Below, in pieces: positions 8,554 to 17,326 of a DNA stretch of 64,000 nucleotides. The translations under genes were made by a program, and so were the position numbers. Position 1 is the first letter of the stretch; every line of letters starts with the position of its first letter. This stretch comes from JBCAXA01 sp039183535 (lineage in GTDB: Bacteria; Pseudomonadota; Gammaproteobacteria; Steroidobacterales; Woeseiaceae). Under the pieces are notes generated by a model. The model did no database searches. It was given only the letters and a program-made list of their open reading frames with translations, and was not told the origin of the DNA. Location: assembly GCA_039183535.1 (NCBI GenBank), contig JBCDBO010000001.1, positions 62,001 through 126,000 on the forward strand, given 5' to 3'.

Positions 8554-10590
8554 ATGAATAACACCGAAATGACGCGTTGGTGGCGTGCGCTCCTGGTGAC
8601 CGCCATTTTGATGGCCGGAGGCTGTGGTGGTGGCAGCAGTGGCGGCCCGCCCCCACTCGATACGGATGGCGATGGCATCGCCGATATCAACGATAGCGAT
8701 GACGACAACGACGGCGTTGACGATACAGCCGACGCGTTTCCCCTAGACCCGAACGAAACGGCCGATTTCGATAACGACGGCACGGGCGACAATGCCGATA
8801 CCGACGATGACAACGACGGCGTTGAAGATTCAATGGACGCGTTTCCCTTTGACGCCAGCGAGAGCCAGGACTCGGACAACGACGGCACCGGCGACAACGC
8901 CGATGCGTTTCCAAACGACCCCGCTGAAACGAGCGACAACGATGGCGATGGGATCGGTGACAATGGCGATCCCGATGACGACAACGACGGCGTCGATGAC
9001 ACTATGGACGCGTTTCCATTGGATCCGGCAGAAACCACTGACACCGATGGGGACGGCACCGGCAATAATGCCGATACTGATGACGACGGTGATGGCGTTG
9101 CCGACGTCGACGATGCATTTCCACTCGATGCCACCGAATCGTCGGATAACGATGGCGATGGAATCGGCGATAACGCCGATACCGATGACGATAACGACGG
9201 TACGCCCGATAGCAGCGATTCGTTTCCGACGAACGCTGCGCGAACGAAGCCGATCGAACCGCTGTACCCGCGGGTTAACGGCCGACTGCAACTACCAGAC
9301 ACACCAGCGGGTAATCAAACCACGTGGGTCATCGATCAGTTAGCGGCGACAACAACATCGCTGCAAGACATCAACGATCGCTTCGATCCAGCCACGCTGG
9401 TCGGCATTCCGGCAACGGATTGGCAAAACTTCTTTGACACGCTGCGCTCGACACTCGCCGATGCAACGATTCAAGACGTCATTACGATGACCCCGACCAG
9501 CGTACGGATCTTGGTCGGCGATCCAGCGGCACCTGCAGATGGTAGTTTCATGACGCTGACGACGACGCTCGATACCGGGCTGATTCGCTCTTTCGGCGCA
9601 CAACCCTTCCCGCTGAACGGTTCGTCGACTGGATTGGATGATCGAACGCTCGACTACACCGCGGCACTCGCGAAACTCGAAACGCTAGCCGAGGACGTCG
9701 GTGTCCTGGTTGCTCGAATCGATGCGACCAACCAGTGTGTCCCGATCTTCGAAAGTAACGCTAACCAGCCACTGGCGACCGCCTCAATTTTTAAAGTCTG
9801 GGTCGTTGGCGCTGTCGCACAGGCTATAGAAGACGGCTTGATCACACCGCAAACCACGGTACCGCTTAGCGCTGCCGATCTAGTGCCGGGAGGCACAATC
9901 AACGGCGAGCCGCTTGGCACGCAAATCTCAGTCACCGACTTGGCCGCGTTGATGCTTGGCATCAGCGACAACACGGCGACTGAAGCCTTGTTCCGTCTGG
10001 TCGGCCGCGATCGCGTCGCAGCGACGTTGCCCGCCTTCAACCATGCCAACCCAGACGCAATGCTGCCATTCTTATCAATGAGCGAGGGCTTTCACCTCTA
10101 CTGGACGGTCCCGGAAACCGACGCTCTGGCGTACGTCAATGGCACCGAGATGTTCCAGCAGGACTACCTCGATAACACACTGACACCACTCGGACCGGTC
10201 ACGGCGTTCCCACGAGCAAACGATTCGGTCTTGGTCGATGCGCTCTGGCAAGCGAGTCCAACAGACGTTTGCCAGGCAATCGCCGGTTTACGGCAGTTTA
10301 ACGACGCCACACCTGGCTTCGAAGTTGTCGATCAAGCGTATGGTGCTGAATCGGTGGGCATTAACGTTCGACCGTTGTGGGAACGTGTTTGGTACAAGGG
10401 CGGCAGCCTCGCCGATGGTCAGGGCCTTCGCGTCCTTACTCATGGCTTCCTGCTCGAAACCGACAGTCGAGGCGCCTTCGTCGTTGTTGCCATGGGCAAT
10501 AACGACTCCGGTGGTGCAGCTCGCATCGACAGCGGGCCGTTTACCTCTGTCGTCTTACGACTCGTCGACATCGTCAACGAGACCAACTAA
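8554..10590 (+). CDS. Lipoprotein: thrombospondin type 3 repeats plus class A beta-lactamase-like serine hydrolase
   Basis: 678 residues. A signal peptide ends in a lipobox (LMAGGC), then a Gly/Ser linker. About 190 residues of acidic repeats of the DxDxDG type (DTDGDGIAD, DNDGDGIGDN, DDDNDGVDD, each followed by AFPLDP) bind calcium in thrombospondin type 3 domains. The C-terminal domain has the serine beta-lactamase-fold motifs SIFK (Ser 411, Lys 414), SDN (471-473) and KGG (615-617). It fits the Beta-lactamase2 family; activity on beta-lactams is not implied. Likely anchored in the outer membrane facing the periplasm or surface. An ATG at 8569 is an alternative start. Confidence 0.88.
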   Translation: MNNTEMTRWWRALLVTAILMAGGCGGGSSGGPPPLDTDGDGIADINDSDDDNDGVDDTADAFPLDPNETADFDNDGTGDNADTDDDNDGVEDSMDAFPFDASESQDSDNDGTGDNADAFPNDPAETSDNDGDGIGDNGDPDDDNDGVDDTMDAFPLDPAETTDTDGDGTGNNADTDDDGDGVADVDDAFPLDATESSDNDGDGIGDNADTDDDNDGTPDSSDSFPTNAARTKPIEPLYPRVNGRLQLPDTPAGNQTTWVIDQLAATTTSLQDINDRFDPATLVGIPATDWQNFFDTLRSTLADATIQDVITMTPTSVRILVGDPAAPADGSFMTLTTTLDTGLIRSFGAQPFPLNGSSTGLDDRTLDYTAALAKLETLAEDVGVLVARIDATNQCVPIFESNANQPLATASIFKVWVVGAVAQAIEDGLITPQTTVPLSAADLVPGGTINGEPLGTQISVTDLAALMLGISDNTATEALFRLVGRDRVAATLPAFNHANPDAMLPFLSMSEGFHLYWTVPETDALAYVNGTEMFQQDYLDNTLTPLGPVTAFPRANDSVLVDALWQASPTDVCQAIAGLRQFNDATPGFEVVDQAYGAESVGINVRPLWERVWYKGGSLADGQGLRVLTHGFLLETDSRGAFVVVAMGNNDSGGAARIDSGPFTSVVLRLVDIVNETN

Positions 10591-10666
10591 CCGTACAAGC
10601 CCGCTACGGCGGTCGTCTGGAATGGACGCCGACGATCGTCGTTGCGGCACTAAGGGCAAAAACAGG

Positions 10667-10918
10667 ATGTCGTCTGACAACGTGCGTAACGAGCTTACGG
10701 ATAACGAGAAGTGGCTGCGCGAACGTCGCGCATTAGCGATCTCCGAAATCGCATGCGAACTTAGCGACAAAGAGCGGCAACGCTTCTTAGCTGGTGTGTG
10801 TGCCGGCGACGATGGACTACGTCGAGACGTTGAAACCTTGCTAAAGGCTTCGGAAAACGCGACAGACTTTCTCGAGTCGAAGCGTCGCCGGCGCTTAATC
10901 GATTTTTTTGAAGAGTAG
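10667..10918 (+). CDS. Orphan kinase N-terminal-like domain protein
   Basis: 83 residues from the ATG at 10667 (an ATG at 10622 is possible). The pattern LSDKERQRFLAGVCAGDD, then GLRRDVETLLKASENATDFL, matches the N-terminal linker that precedes the kinase domain in TPR/WD40-type Ser/Thr kinases. The convergent kinase next door has the same element (KPAAERAVFLDELGEADAQL, then FLEDG). No kinase domain follows; the gene ends RRRLIDFFEE. It stops 3 bases before the stop of that kinase. It may be a free-standing regulatory domain or a remnant. The ribosome site is weak. Confidence 0.6.
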   Translation: MSSDNVRNELTDNEKWLRERRALAISEIACELSDKERQRFLAGVCAGDDGLRRDVETLLKASENATDFLESKRRRRLIDFFEE

Positions 10919-10921
10919 TTG

Positions 10922-13435
10922 CTAGTCGCAATCCGCGAGAATCTCACGGATATTGTCTGGCTGGCCGGCATCGAACTCGGTGATGCCAAAGCGGTTGTCG
11001 ATCAGTAACCATTGATCCAGTGAACGGCTAAACCACTCACAGGCCGAGACTTGATCGCCGGCATTCTGATAGACATCGGCCATGACATAGTAACTGACCG
11101 CCAACGAGCGTTGTGTGCCCGGTGTGTTTGGATCGCTCGCCGCTTGCGCGGTAAACCACTCATTGGTCTCGCGCATACGTGCAATACCGTCGTTGACGCG
11201 TCCCGTCTGCACCCAGGCCATCGCTTGCGATCCTTTAACGATCGCGAGCCGGCGAGCAGTGGCCGTGTCATTAGGGTCTTGCACAACGGCCGTCTCAATC
11301 AGCTCAATGGCGGCACCGTAGTCCTCAGCTGCTACGGCGGGCTGCTGCATATCAAAGCGCGCATTGCCACGCGACCAATAGACAACACTCAGCGCGTCGG
11401 TCACGCTGCGATCAGGCCCGCCGGCCAACAGCGCGCGTCGATACGCGTCAATCGAATCGGTATAGGCAGCGATACACTCGTCGTATCGATCAATAAAATA
11501 ATAGCTCTCGCCGAGTAATTGTCCCGCGTTGCCGGCCAACTCGGCGAATCGCGGCTCATCTGGATACGTTGCTGCAGCGGTGTTAGCAGCAACGACAACA
11601 CCGGCGGCTGCCTCGGCTGCCGCTTCGTAGTCGCTGTCCCATTTGAAGCTATCTGCTCTGACCTCGCTGGCCTCTAAACGCAGCAACTCTCGCTCGACGG
11701 CGTCGGCGTTCCCAGCTGCCGCGCTGCTAACGATCGCGATCGCTTGATCCAGGAAGGGTGTCGCTCGCTCGGGCTCGTTATCAATGTAGAGCAAGCGATT
11801 CGCGCGCTCCACATACAGCCGACTCAACGCCAATTGCGCGTTGCCATTGCCGGGTTGCTCAGCAATGAGCGCATTAAGCAGGCCTTCCGCTTTCGCAAAT
11901 GCCTCCTCGGCAACATCGCGATCGGACGCATCGGCCACCGCTTGCTGATTAAGCAGTTGCGCCAGCCGCGCGAATCCGCGACCTGCATCGAGGCGAATAT
12001 CGGCAGGCGCCGATTCGTCGGCCGCCAATTCGTCGAGGTAGCGCTGCGCGAGGATCACCATGCGGCGCCGCGCCGATGCGGTACCCGGGACTTTATCGAC
12101 GTCATCGTAAACATCAAACATCATCGACGACGCCAACGAGCGAACTTGATCGAAGCGCAGCGCTGCGCGTTCGCGGGCGGTGTTGGCCTCCAAATACAGC
12201 CAGCTGGTGGCCGCCAACGCACCAACCAAGGTCGCTGCAAGTGCCGCTGAGAACCCGACCGCCAGCCGGTTACGGCCGACGAACTTTGCAAGTCGGTAGC
12301 GGCGCGTTGCCGGTCGAGCTTCGACAGGCTCATCGCGCAACAGTCGCTCGATGTCAGCGCTAAACGCAGCGATCGATACGTACCGATCGTCTGGGTCGCG
12401 TGATAGCGCTTTCAGCAGCACCGTATCGAGATCTTGACGTAGGAATCGCTGCAAACGTTGCACCGACGTCGCGCGAGCCGTTGCGATGTCGCGCTGCTCA
12501 AGGTCACTAGCGCTCGCGTAGCGCTGGCTCGGCGCGCCAATACTGACGTTCTCGGCCGCATCGACCATCGCCTTCGGTGATGAGGTGTCGAGACGATAGG
12601 GTCGTAAGCCAGTAATGATTTGGTAGGCCAGCACACCGAGTGAGTAAACATCGCTCGCCGTCGTCGAGCGGTTATCGAGAATTTGCTCGGGACTCGCGAA
12701 ATCTGGCGTTAGCGCCGGACTGCCGTATTTGGTCACGGCACCGATGTCGTCAGTTTGGCTCGGGCTCATCAGTTTAGCGATACCGAAATCGAGCAGCTTC
12801 GGAATACCGTCTGGCGTTACTAGAACATTTGACGGCTTAAGGTCGCGGTGGACAACCAGGTTTTGGTGGGCGCTGTGGACGGCTTGCGCCAGTTTCTGAA
12901 CCAAGCGAAGCCTGTGGCGAACATCGACCTTGTGCGAATCGAGATACTCATCGACAGGCTGACCATCGATGTACTCCATGACGAGGTACGGTACGCCCTG
13001 ATCGGTACCGCCATCGATTAGTTGCGCGATATAGGGGTGATTGAGTCTCGCCAGAATGTCACGTTCAGCATGAAAACGCGTCAATAACTCGCGTGACGCG
13101 AATCGCCCCCGGATCAGCTTCAACGCAACTTGCTGGGTAAATCCGTCACCGTCGCGAACGGCACGAAACACGGCGCCCATACCACCCTCACCGAGCGACT
13201 CTTCGATGCGGTATCCGCCGACGATTCGGCCACGGTAATCGTTGTCGACCCAGGCGAATGCGCCATCCTCAAGAAAACTATCGACGTCCGTCGCCGCGTC
13301 GATGACGCGTTCGACCGCCCGGCGAAGTTGTGCATCCGCCTCGCCTAACTCGTCGAGAAATACCGCTCGTTCGGCAGCTGGCTTGGCCAACGCCTGGTCG
13401 CATAAATCGAGTAAGTTACGTGTGGCGCTAGTCAC
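10922..13435 (-). CDS. Serine/threonine protein kinase with TPR-rich sensor domain
   Basis: 837 residues. An N-terminal linker is followed by a Hanks-type kinase: glycine loop LGEGGMGAVF, VALKLIRG (Lys 106), HRDLKPSN (196-203), DFG (216-218) and a TSPEQ-like DFASPEQ segment. A single membrane helix (about 430-450) precedes SLASSMMFDVYDDV and a long helical region with TPR-like repeats, probably extracytoplasmic. I start at the GTG at 13433-13435, which overlaps the sigma-factor stop by 8 bases, suggesting translational coupling; the longer ATG frame has no family-like N-terminus. Kinases of this design are commonly paired with TIGR02999-type sigma factors, as here. Confidence 0.92.
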   Translation of the reverse strand: MTSATRNLLDLCDQALAKPAAERAVFLDELGEADAQLRRAVERVIDAATDVDSFLEDGAFAWVDNDYRGRIVGGYRIEESLGEGGMGAVFRAVRDGDGFTQQVALKLIRGRFASRELLTRFHAERDILARLNHPYIAQLIDGGTDQGVPYLVMEYIDGQPVDEYLDSHKVDVRHRLRLVQKLAQAVHSAHQNLVVHRDLKPSNVLVTPDGIPKLLDFGIAKLMSPSQTDDIGAVTKYGSPALTPDFASPEQILDNRSTTASDVYSLGVLAYQIITGLRPYRLDTSSPKAMVDAAENVSIGAPSQRYASASDLEQRDIATARATSVQRLQRFLRQDLDTVLLKALSRDPDDRYVSIAAFSADIERLLRDEPVEARPATRRYRLAKFVGRNRLAVGFSAALAATLVGALAATSWLYLEANTARERAALRFDQVRSLASSMMFDVYDDVDKVPGTASARRRMVILAQRYLDELAADESAPADIRLDAGRGFARLAQLLNQQAVADASDRDVAEEAFAKAEGLLNALIAEQPGNGNAQLALSRLYVERANRLLYIDNEPERATPFLDQAIAIVSSAAAGNADAVERELLRLEASEVRADSFKWDSDYEAAAEAAAGVVVAANTAAATYPDEPRFAELAGNAGQLLGESYYFIDRYDECIAAYTDSIDAYRRALLAGGPDRSVTDALSVVYWSRGNARFDMQQPAVAAEDYGAAIELIETAVVQDPNDTATARRLAIVKGSQAMAWVQTGRVNDGIARMRETNEWFTAQAASDPNTPGTQRSLAVSYYVMADVYQNAGDQVSACEWFSRSLDQWLLIDNRFGITEFDAGQPDNIREILADCD

Positions 13436-14024
13436 TGTGATCGCGATTGATCTCTCGGTACAGCCAGCCACGTGCCACCTGCCAGCTGCGCTTGACCGTT
13501 GCTGCCGACAGATCGAGTACCGCCGCGGTCTCCTCGATAGTAAGTCCACCGAAAAAACGCAGCTCTACCAACAGAGCACGGTCTGGGTCCGCTTTGCTCA
13601 AGCGCTCGAGCGCATCGTTTAGAGCCAGAATATCGGTCGGCGGTTGCTCTAACGAACTGCCGACGTCGGCGAGCGTGACGCGTACGCCCCCGTCGCGTTT
13701 CAGCGAGCGGCGCTTGCGGGCCTCATCGACGAGAAAATCGCGCATGACCCGAGCGGCCATCGCCAAAAAATGCGCGCGCCCAGTCCAATCGATGCGATCG
13801 ATATCGACAAGGCGCATATAGGCCTCGTGCACCAGCATCGTTGGCTGAATATCGGCGGCATTGCTCTCGCGCGCGAGATACTTACGCGCGATGCGTCCCA
13901 GCTCAGCATAGACGTGCTCGACGATTTGTTCGCGAGCCTCGCTGTCGCCGCTATTCCATTGTTTGAGCAGCTCGGTAACTTCTGACACCGGACGGATCTC
14001 GTTGTTGTTGTTCTCGCCCTGCAC
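13428..14024 (-). CDS. ECF-like RNA polymerase sigma factor (TIGR02999 type)
   Basis: 198 residues. Region 2 is seen in LVHEAYMRLVDIDRIDW and RAHFLAMAARVMRDFLVDEA, and region 4 in ELRFFGGLTIEETAAVLDLS followed by ATVKRSWQVARGWL. The DWTGRAHFLAMAARVMR pattern marks the ECF subfamily found beside TPR-bearing protein kinases. No anti-sigma gene is adjacent; in this class the kinase is thought to control the sigma factor. The stop overlaps the kinase start by 8 bases, so the two are co-expressed. Confidence 0.93.
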   Translation of the reverse strand: MQGENNNNEIRPVSEVTELLKQWNSGDSEAREQIVEHVYAELGRIARKYLARESNAADIQPTMLVHEAYMRLVDIDRIDWTGRAHFLAMAARVMRDFLVDEARKRRSLKRDGGVRVTLADVGSSLEQPPTDILALNDALERLSKADPDRALLVELRFFGGLTIEETAAVLDLSAATVKRSWQVARGWLYREINRDHSD

Positions 14025-14258
14025 TGAGTATAGGCAATTCGGCGACCCCGCGCCTGACGGCAGCCACCGAACAAAGTGTGACTTAGTTCACACTTTGCCG
14101 CCAATCGCGATTCGGTGCTGTGACCGCCGGGTGTTCGCACCTCGAAAAGGCTGCGGATACCTATGGGTCCCGCTTGTCGTGTCGGTGTCGTCGAATTGAC
14201 GTCGTCATGGACAGAACGAGATGTCAGGATACTGTTCAATCAAATCACGAGTAACCCA

Positions 14259-14654
14259 ATGAAACGCACCATTGATGCAACGCTCATTAAAAAGCTCCGC
14301 CAACAGCGCACGTGGTCACAAGATGAGCTCGCCATTGCAGCCGGGCTCAGCACGCGAACTGTCCAACGCATCGAGGCGGACGGCGCCGGTGCTACCAGCT
14401 CAATCAAAGCGCTCGCCGCAGCGCTAGAGATCAATCTACACAATCTCGAGCGAACCCCGAGAACCGAAGCAATCGGGGTTCGTTGGGGCTTCGGCGGCGT
14501 CGGTATCGGTGTCATCGCTTCTGTCACCGGTATCGTCGCCGATTACGTACACGGCGGTGGGTCCGCGCAGGAAGCCGGCATCAGCTTGGGCGTCGTCGGT
14601 TTCATTGCGGGACTGTCCTGCGCGCTGATCGGCTGGGCATCCAGCCGAGCCTAG
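14259..14654 (+). CDS. XRE-family helix-turn-helix protein with two membrane segments
   Basis: 131 residues from the ATG at 14259. An N-terminal Cro/C1-type HTH (LIKKLRQQRTWSQDELAIAA, then GLSTRTVQRIEADGAG) is followed by two hydrophobic segments at about residues 75-92 and 106-125. The RTWSQDELA..GLSTRTVQRIE pattern is common to membrane-linked XRE regulators of Gammaproteobacteria. The upstream frame to 14163 lacks support. Target unknown; it faces the end of the hydantoin operon, which it may or may not regulate. Confidence 0.85.
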   Translation: MKRTIDATLIKKLRQQRTWSQDELAIAAGLSTRTVQRIEADGAGATSSIKALAAALEINLHNLERTPRTEAIGVRWGFGGVGIGVIASVTGIVADYVHGGGSAQEAGISLGVVGFIAGLSCALIGWASSRA

Positions 14655-14661
14655 CGATCGC

Positions 14662-15771
14662 TTACGGGTGTTCAATATGCGTGGCGGTCAGCGCTTCTAC
14701 CGGTACGTAGTCGATATCAAAACCAAAGCAACGCGGCGCAACCACGGACAGCGCCCGCGGCTCGCGATAAAACGCGGGGCAGCCTGTTGCCAGCACGGTG
14801 ACACGTTGCCCGTAGCGAAGACGTTCGGCATTGATCGGCGCTGACGTCTCAAAGTCGAGTACCGTTATTAAATCGGGCACTGAGGCGGCGACGGTATCGC
14901 CGATCGTTGCGAGCAAGTACTCGTTGCGGATACTCAACGTCAGCGGTGACCGAGCGCTGTCGAAGGCCTCGATCGTGGCTTGACCGACGTCGTAGCCGCC
15001 AATCATCTGGCTCTGGTAATCCACGACTTTGCCCGTGTAGAGGTGAAACAAATCACCGTATATCGATGCGGCGAACAACTGACGGAGCGGCGCGATTATC
15101 CGCTGTGCGTTGCCACGGAAACGCGTGAGTAATCGGCCAAGCTCAATAGCGAACGTCAGCGTGCCGGGAATAACCGCATCTTTGAGCGTAGCACCGCTCA
15201 TTGGATGCTCGACCGTGGTAATCATGCCGCCCATTGCGACGGCCATCGCACGGATATGGCGCTCGTATGTCGTCGTTGTATCGGTCGAAAATGTGGCGGT
15301 GTTACCCGCGTAATCGACCGCAATGGCGGGTGTCGGCGCCACACCCGCGATCGGATACGACATCATCTGCGCTTCGGGCAATGCTCGTCCCATTCCATCG
15401 CCATCGACGACGGGAATTCCGCGACTCGCCGCTGCAGCTAACGGTATCAGCGAATTGCCGCCACCGATCTCGAATGAAACAACCGCATCGACGCGGCGAC
15501 CAACGTGCTGCTCGAACGCATCGAGCGCGATGCGTGGATCGTTGACGGAGGGCAATAACTCCAAACTAATCGACGGCGCGCCCACGGCGCCGATCGTAAC
15601 GACATAGGCGTCGTCAGCGACATCAGCCGGCGCGATGACCTCAGCGGGCCCGACCGATTCGAGAATATGTCGAGTCGCGAGCAGCGACACATACGGATCG
15701 CCGCCGCCGCCGGTAGCCAAGAACACGGCACCGCGCGACAAATCGTCAAGCTGATCGGCCCCGAGCTTCAA
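14662..15771 (-). CDS. DUF917 family protein (S-methyl thiohydantoin desulfurase-like)
   Basis: 369 residues. The N-terminus LSRGAVFLATGGGGDPYVS, then AVVSFEIGGGNSLIPLAAAA and IPVVDGDGMGRALPE, identify DUF917, a family usually encoded with HyuA-type hydantoinases. The start is a TTG at 15769-15771, inside the TTGA overlap with the stop of the hydantoinase gene; the conserved N-terminal residues require this start. Last gene of the permease-HyuA-DUF917 operon. Probable role is turnover of a hydantoin-like substrate; substrate unknown. Confidence 0.9.
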   Translation of the reverse strand: MKLGADQLDDLSRGAVFLATGGGGDPYVSLLATRHILESVGPAEVIAPADVADDAYVVTIGAVGAPSISLELLPSVNDPRIALDAFEQHVGRRVDAVVSFEIGGGNSLIPLAAAASRGIPVVDGDGMGRALPEAQMMSYPIAGVAPTPAIAVDYAGNTATFSTDTTTTYERHIRAMAVAMGGMITTVEHPMSGATLKDAVIPGTLTFAIELGRLLTRFRGNAQRIIAPLRQLFAASIYGDLFHLYTGKVVDYQSQMIGGYDVGQATIEAFDSARSPLTLSIRNEYLLATIGDTVAASVPDLITVLDFETSAPINAERLRYGQRVTVLATGCPAFYREPRALSVVAPRCFGFDIDYVPVEALTATHIEHP

Positions 15772-17324
15772 CGCGGCCCCGCCTGTATCGCGACATCGCC
15801 CACGACTTTGACGCGCAGTCGTACCGCGTTACCGGCCATGTAAGCGATCGGCGTCTCTTCGACGTCTGCGACACGCAGTGTTGCGGCATCGACCCCGGCA
15901 TCGATTGCTACCCTTGCAGCCTCTTGACGCACACTGGCGAGCGCCTTGTCACGGTCGATTTTGTCGTACGAGACGATCTGCTCCGACTCCCCGCCGATCT
16001 GCGCGATTGCCGCACCGATTGCGTTTGCCACGTTGGCGTAGTCAGGCCGGTGGATACTCGCCGCAGCGGCTAGGGTTTCGCTCGCCAAGATCGCACCGCC
16101 GCCTACCAAAACGACCGGCAGCGGGTCACTGCTAGGCTTCATCGTCTCGACCCCGCGCTCCAACATGCCCTGGATTTGCTGTTGCGCTGTGGCAATCACA
16201 TCGACAGATAAGCTCTGAACCCGGGTTGGATCCCCAATTGTTGCTGCGCCCGCTGCCACGACGACATCTGAGGCAGTGAGCGTATCGCCGCCGAACACCA
16301 TGGCCTCATCGAGCAGTCGATGACCGACCGATTGCGGCCCGATCTCGACCCCATCGGCAGAGACCACGCTCCCGCCACCTAGGCCAAGCGCCAAGATGTC
16401 TGGCATACGGAAATTGGTTCGAACACCACCGACCTCGATAACGAGATTGGACTCACGCGGAAAACCGTCCTGCAGGACACCGATATCCGACGTTGTCCCG
16501 CCAATGTCGATGACGATCGCATTGTCGAGACCGGTTAAGCTCGCCGCGCCACGCAGCGAGTTTGTGGGACCGGATGCGAACGTCAGCGCCGGGAAGCGGC
16601 GTGCGAAATCGGCATCCATCAACGTGCCATCGTTTTGGCTGATGAAAAACTGGCACGTCAGTCCCCGTCCGCGGATCGCAGCAACGCACGCCGTAACAAC
16701 GCGATCGGCAAACGGCAACAGACTCGCATTCAATAATGCGGCGTTCTCGCGCTCCAAGAGTCCGAGTCGCCCAATGCTATGCGACAGCGTGACCTCGGCG
16801 TTTGGGAGCGCCGCCTTGATTTTCTCGCCAAGCAGCTGCTCAGGCCGAGGGTCGACCGGCGAAAACACAGCCGATACGCAAATGGCTTCGCTGCGCTTGG
16901 CAATGAGATCGTCGATAAGCCGCTGAACTTCCTGCTCATCGAATGCAGCTAACGGATGTCCATCGAACAGCGTACCGCCCTTGAGCATATACGCCTGATC
17001 TCCAAGTGCCCGAGCGATGTCATCCGGCCAGCCGGTTTTCGGCGGTAAGCCATCGCCCGATGGCGCACCTAGCCGAACGGCAGCGACTTCGGTCAATTCG
17101 CGGCGCTCCACGACAGCATTCGTGAACTGCGTCGTGCCGAGCATTACGGCATCGATGTTCTTCTCGCTGCCTGGCCGCTCGGCGAGCACGTTGTCGAGCG
17201 CATCGACGATGCCGGTTAATACATCCGCAGACGTCGTCGCTTTCGTCGTCGCAACGACATCGCGACCATCGAGTAAGACAGCGTCGGTGTGGGTGCCGCC
17301 GACATCAATGCCGATACGTAACAT
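15768..17324 (-). CDS. Hydantoinase/oxoprolinase family protein (HyuA-like)
   Basis: 518 residues from the ATG at 17322-17324. The actin-like ATP-binding fold is seen in MLRIGIDVGGTHTDAVLLDG, VMLGTTQFTNAVVERR, DNAIVIDIGGTTSDIGVL and ALGLGGGSVVSADG. It would open hydantoin or oxoproline rings using ATP. It is shorter than the long 5-oxoprolinase fusions and resembles stand-alone HyuA-type subunits paired with DUF917. The start lies 2 bases after the permease stop (TAGcgATG) and the stop overlaps the DUF917 start, so the three are tightly coupled. Confidence 0.93.
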   Translation of the reverse strand: MLRIGIDVGGTHTDAVLLDGRDVVATTKATTSADVLTGIVDALDNVLAERPGSEKNIDAVMLGTTQFTNAVVERRELTEVAAVRLGAPSGDGLPPKTGWPDDIARALGDQAYMLKGGTLFDGHPLAAFDEQEVQRLIDDLIAKRSEAICVSAVFSPVDPRPEQLLGEKIKAALPNAEVTLSHSIGRLGLLERENAALLNASLLPFADRVVTACVAAIRGRGLTCQFFISQNDGTLMDADFARRFPALTFASGPTNSLRGAASLTGLDNAIVIDIGGTTSDIGVLQDGFPRESNLVIEVGGVRTNFRMPDILALGLGGGSVVSADGVEIGPQSVGHRLLDEAMVFGGDTLTASDVVVAAGAATIGDPTRVQSLSVDVIATAQQQIQGMLERGVETMKPSSDPLPVVLVGGGAILASETLAAAASIHRPDYANVANAIGAAIAQIGGESEQIVSYDKIDRDKALASVRQEAARVAIDAGVDAATLRVADVEETPIAYMAGNAVRLRVKVVGDVAIQAGPR

Positions 17325-17326
17325 CG

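Noticed and set aside
8640..9240. DNA tandem repeat or CRISPR-like array
   Set aside because: The periodicity comes from the acidic calcium-binding repeats of the lipoprotein; the units are diverged and in frame, without spacers.
13428..13549. ATG start of the kinase at 13549
   Set aside because: It would overlap the sigma gene by over 120 bases and adds 38 residues with no kinase-family resemblance; the GTG at 13435 fits better.
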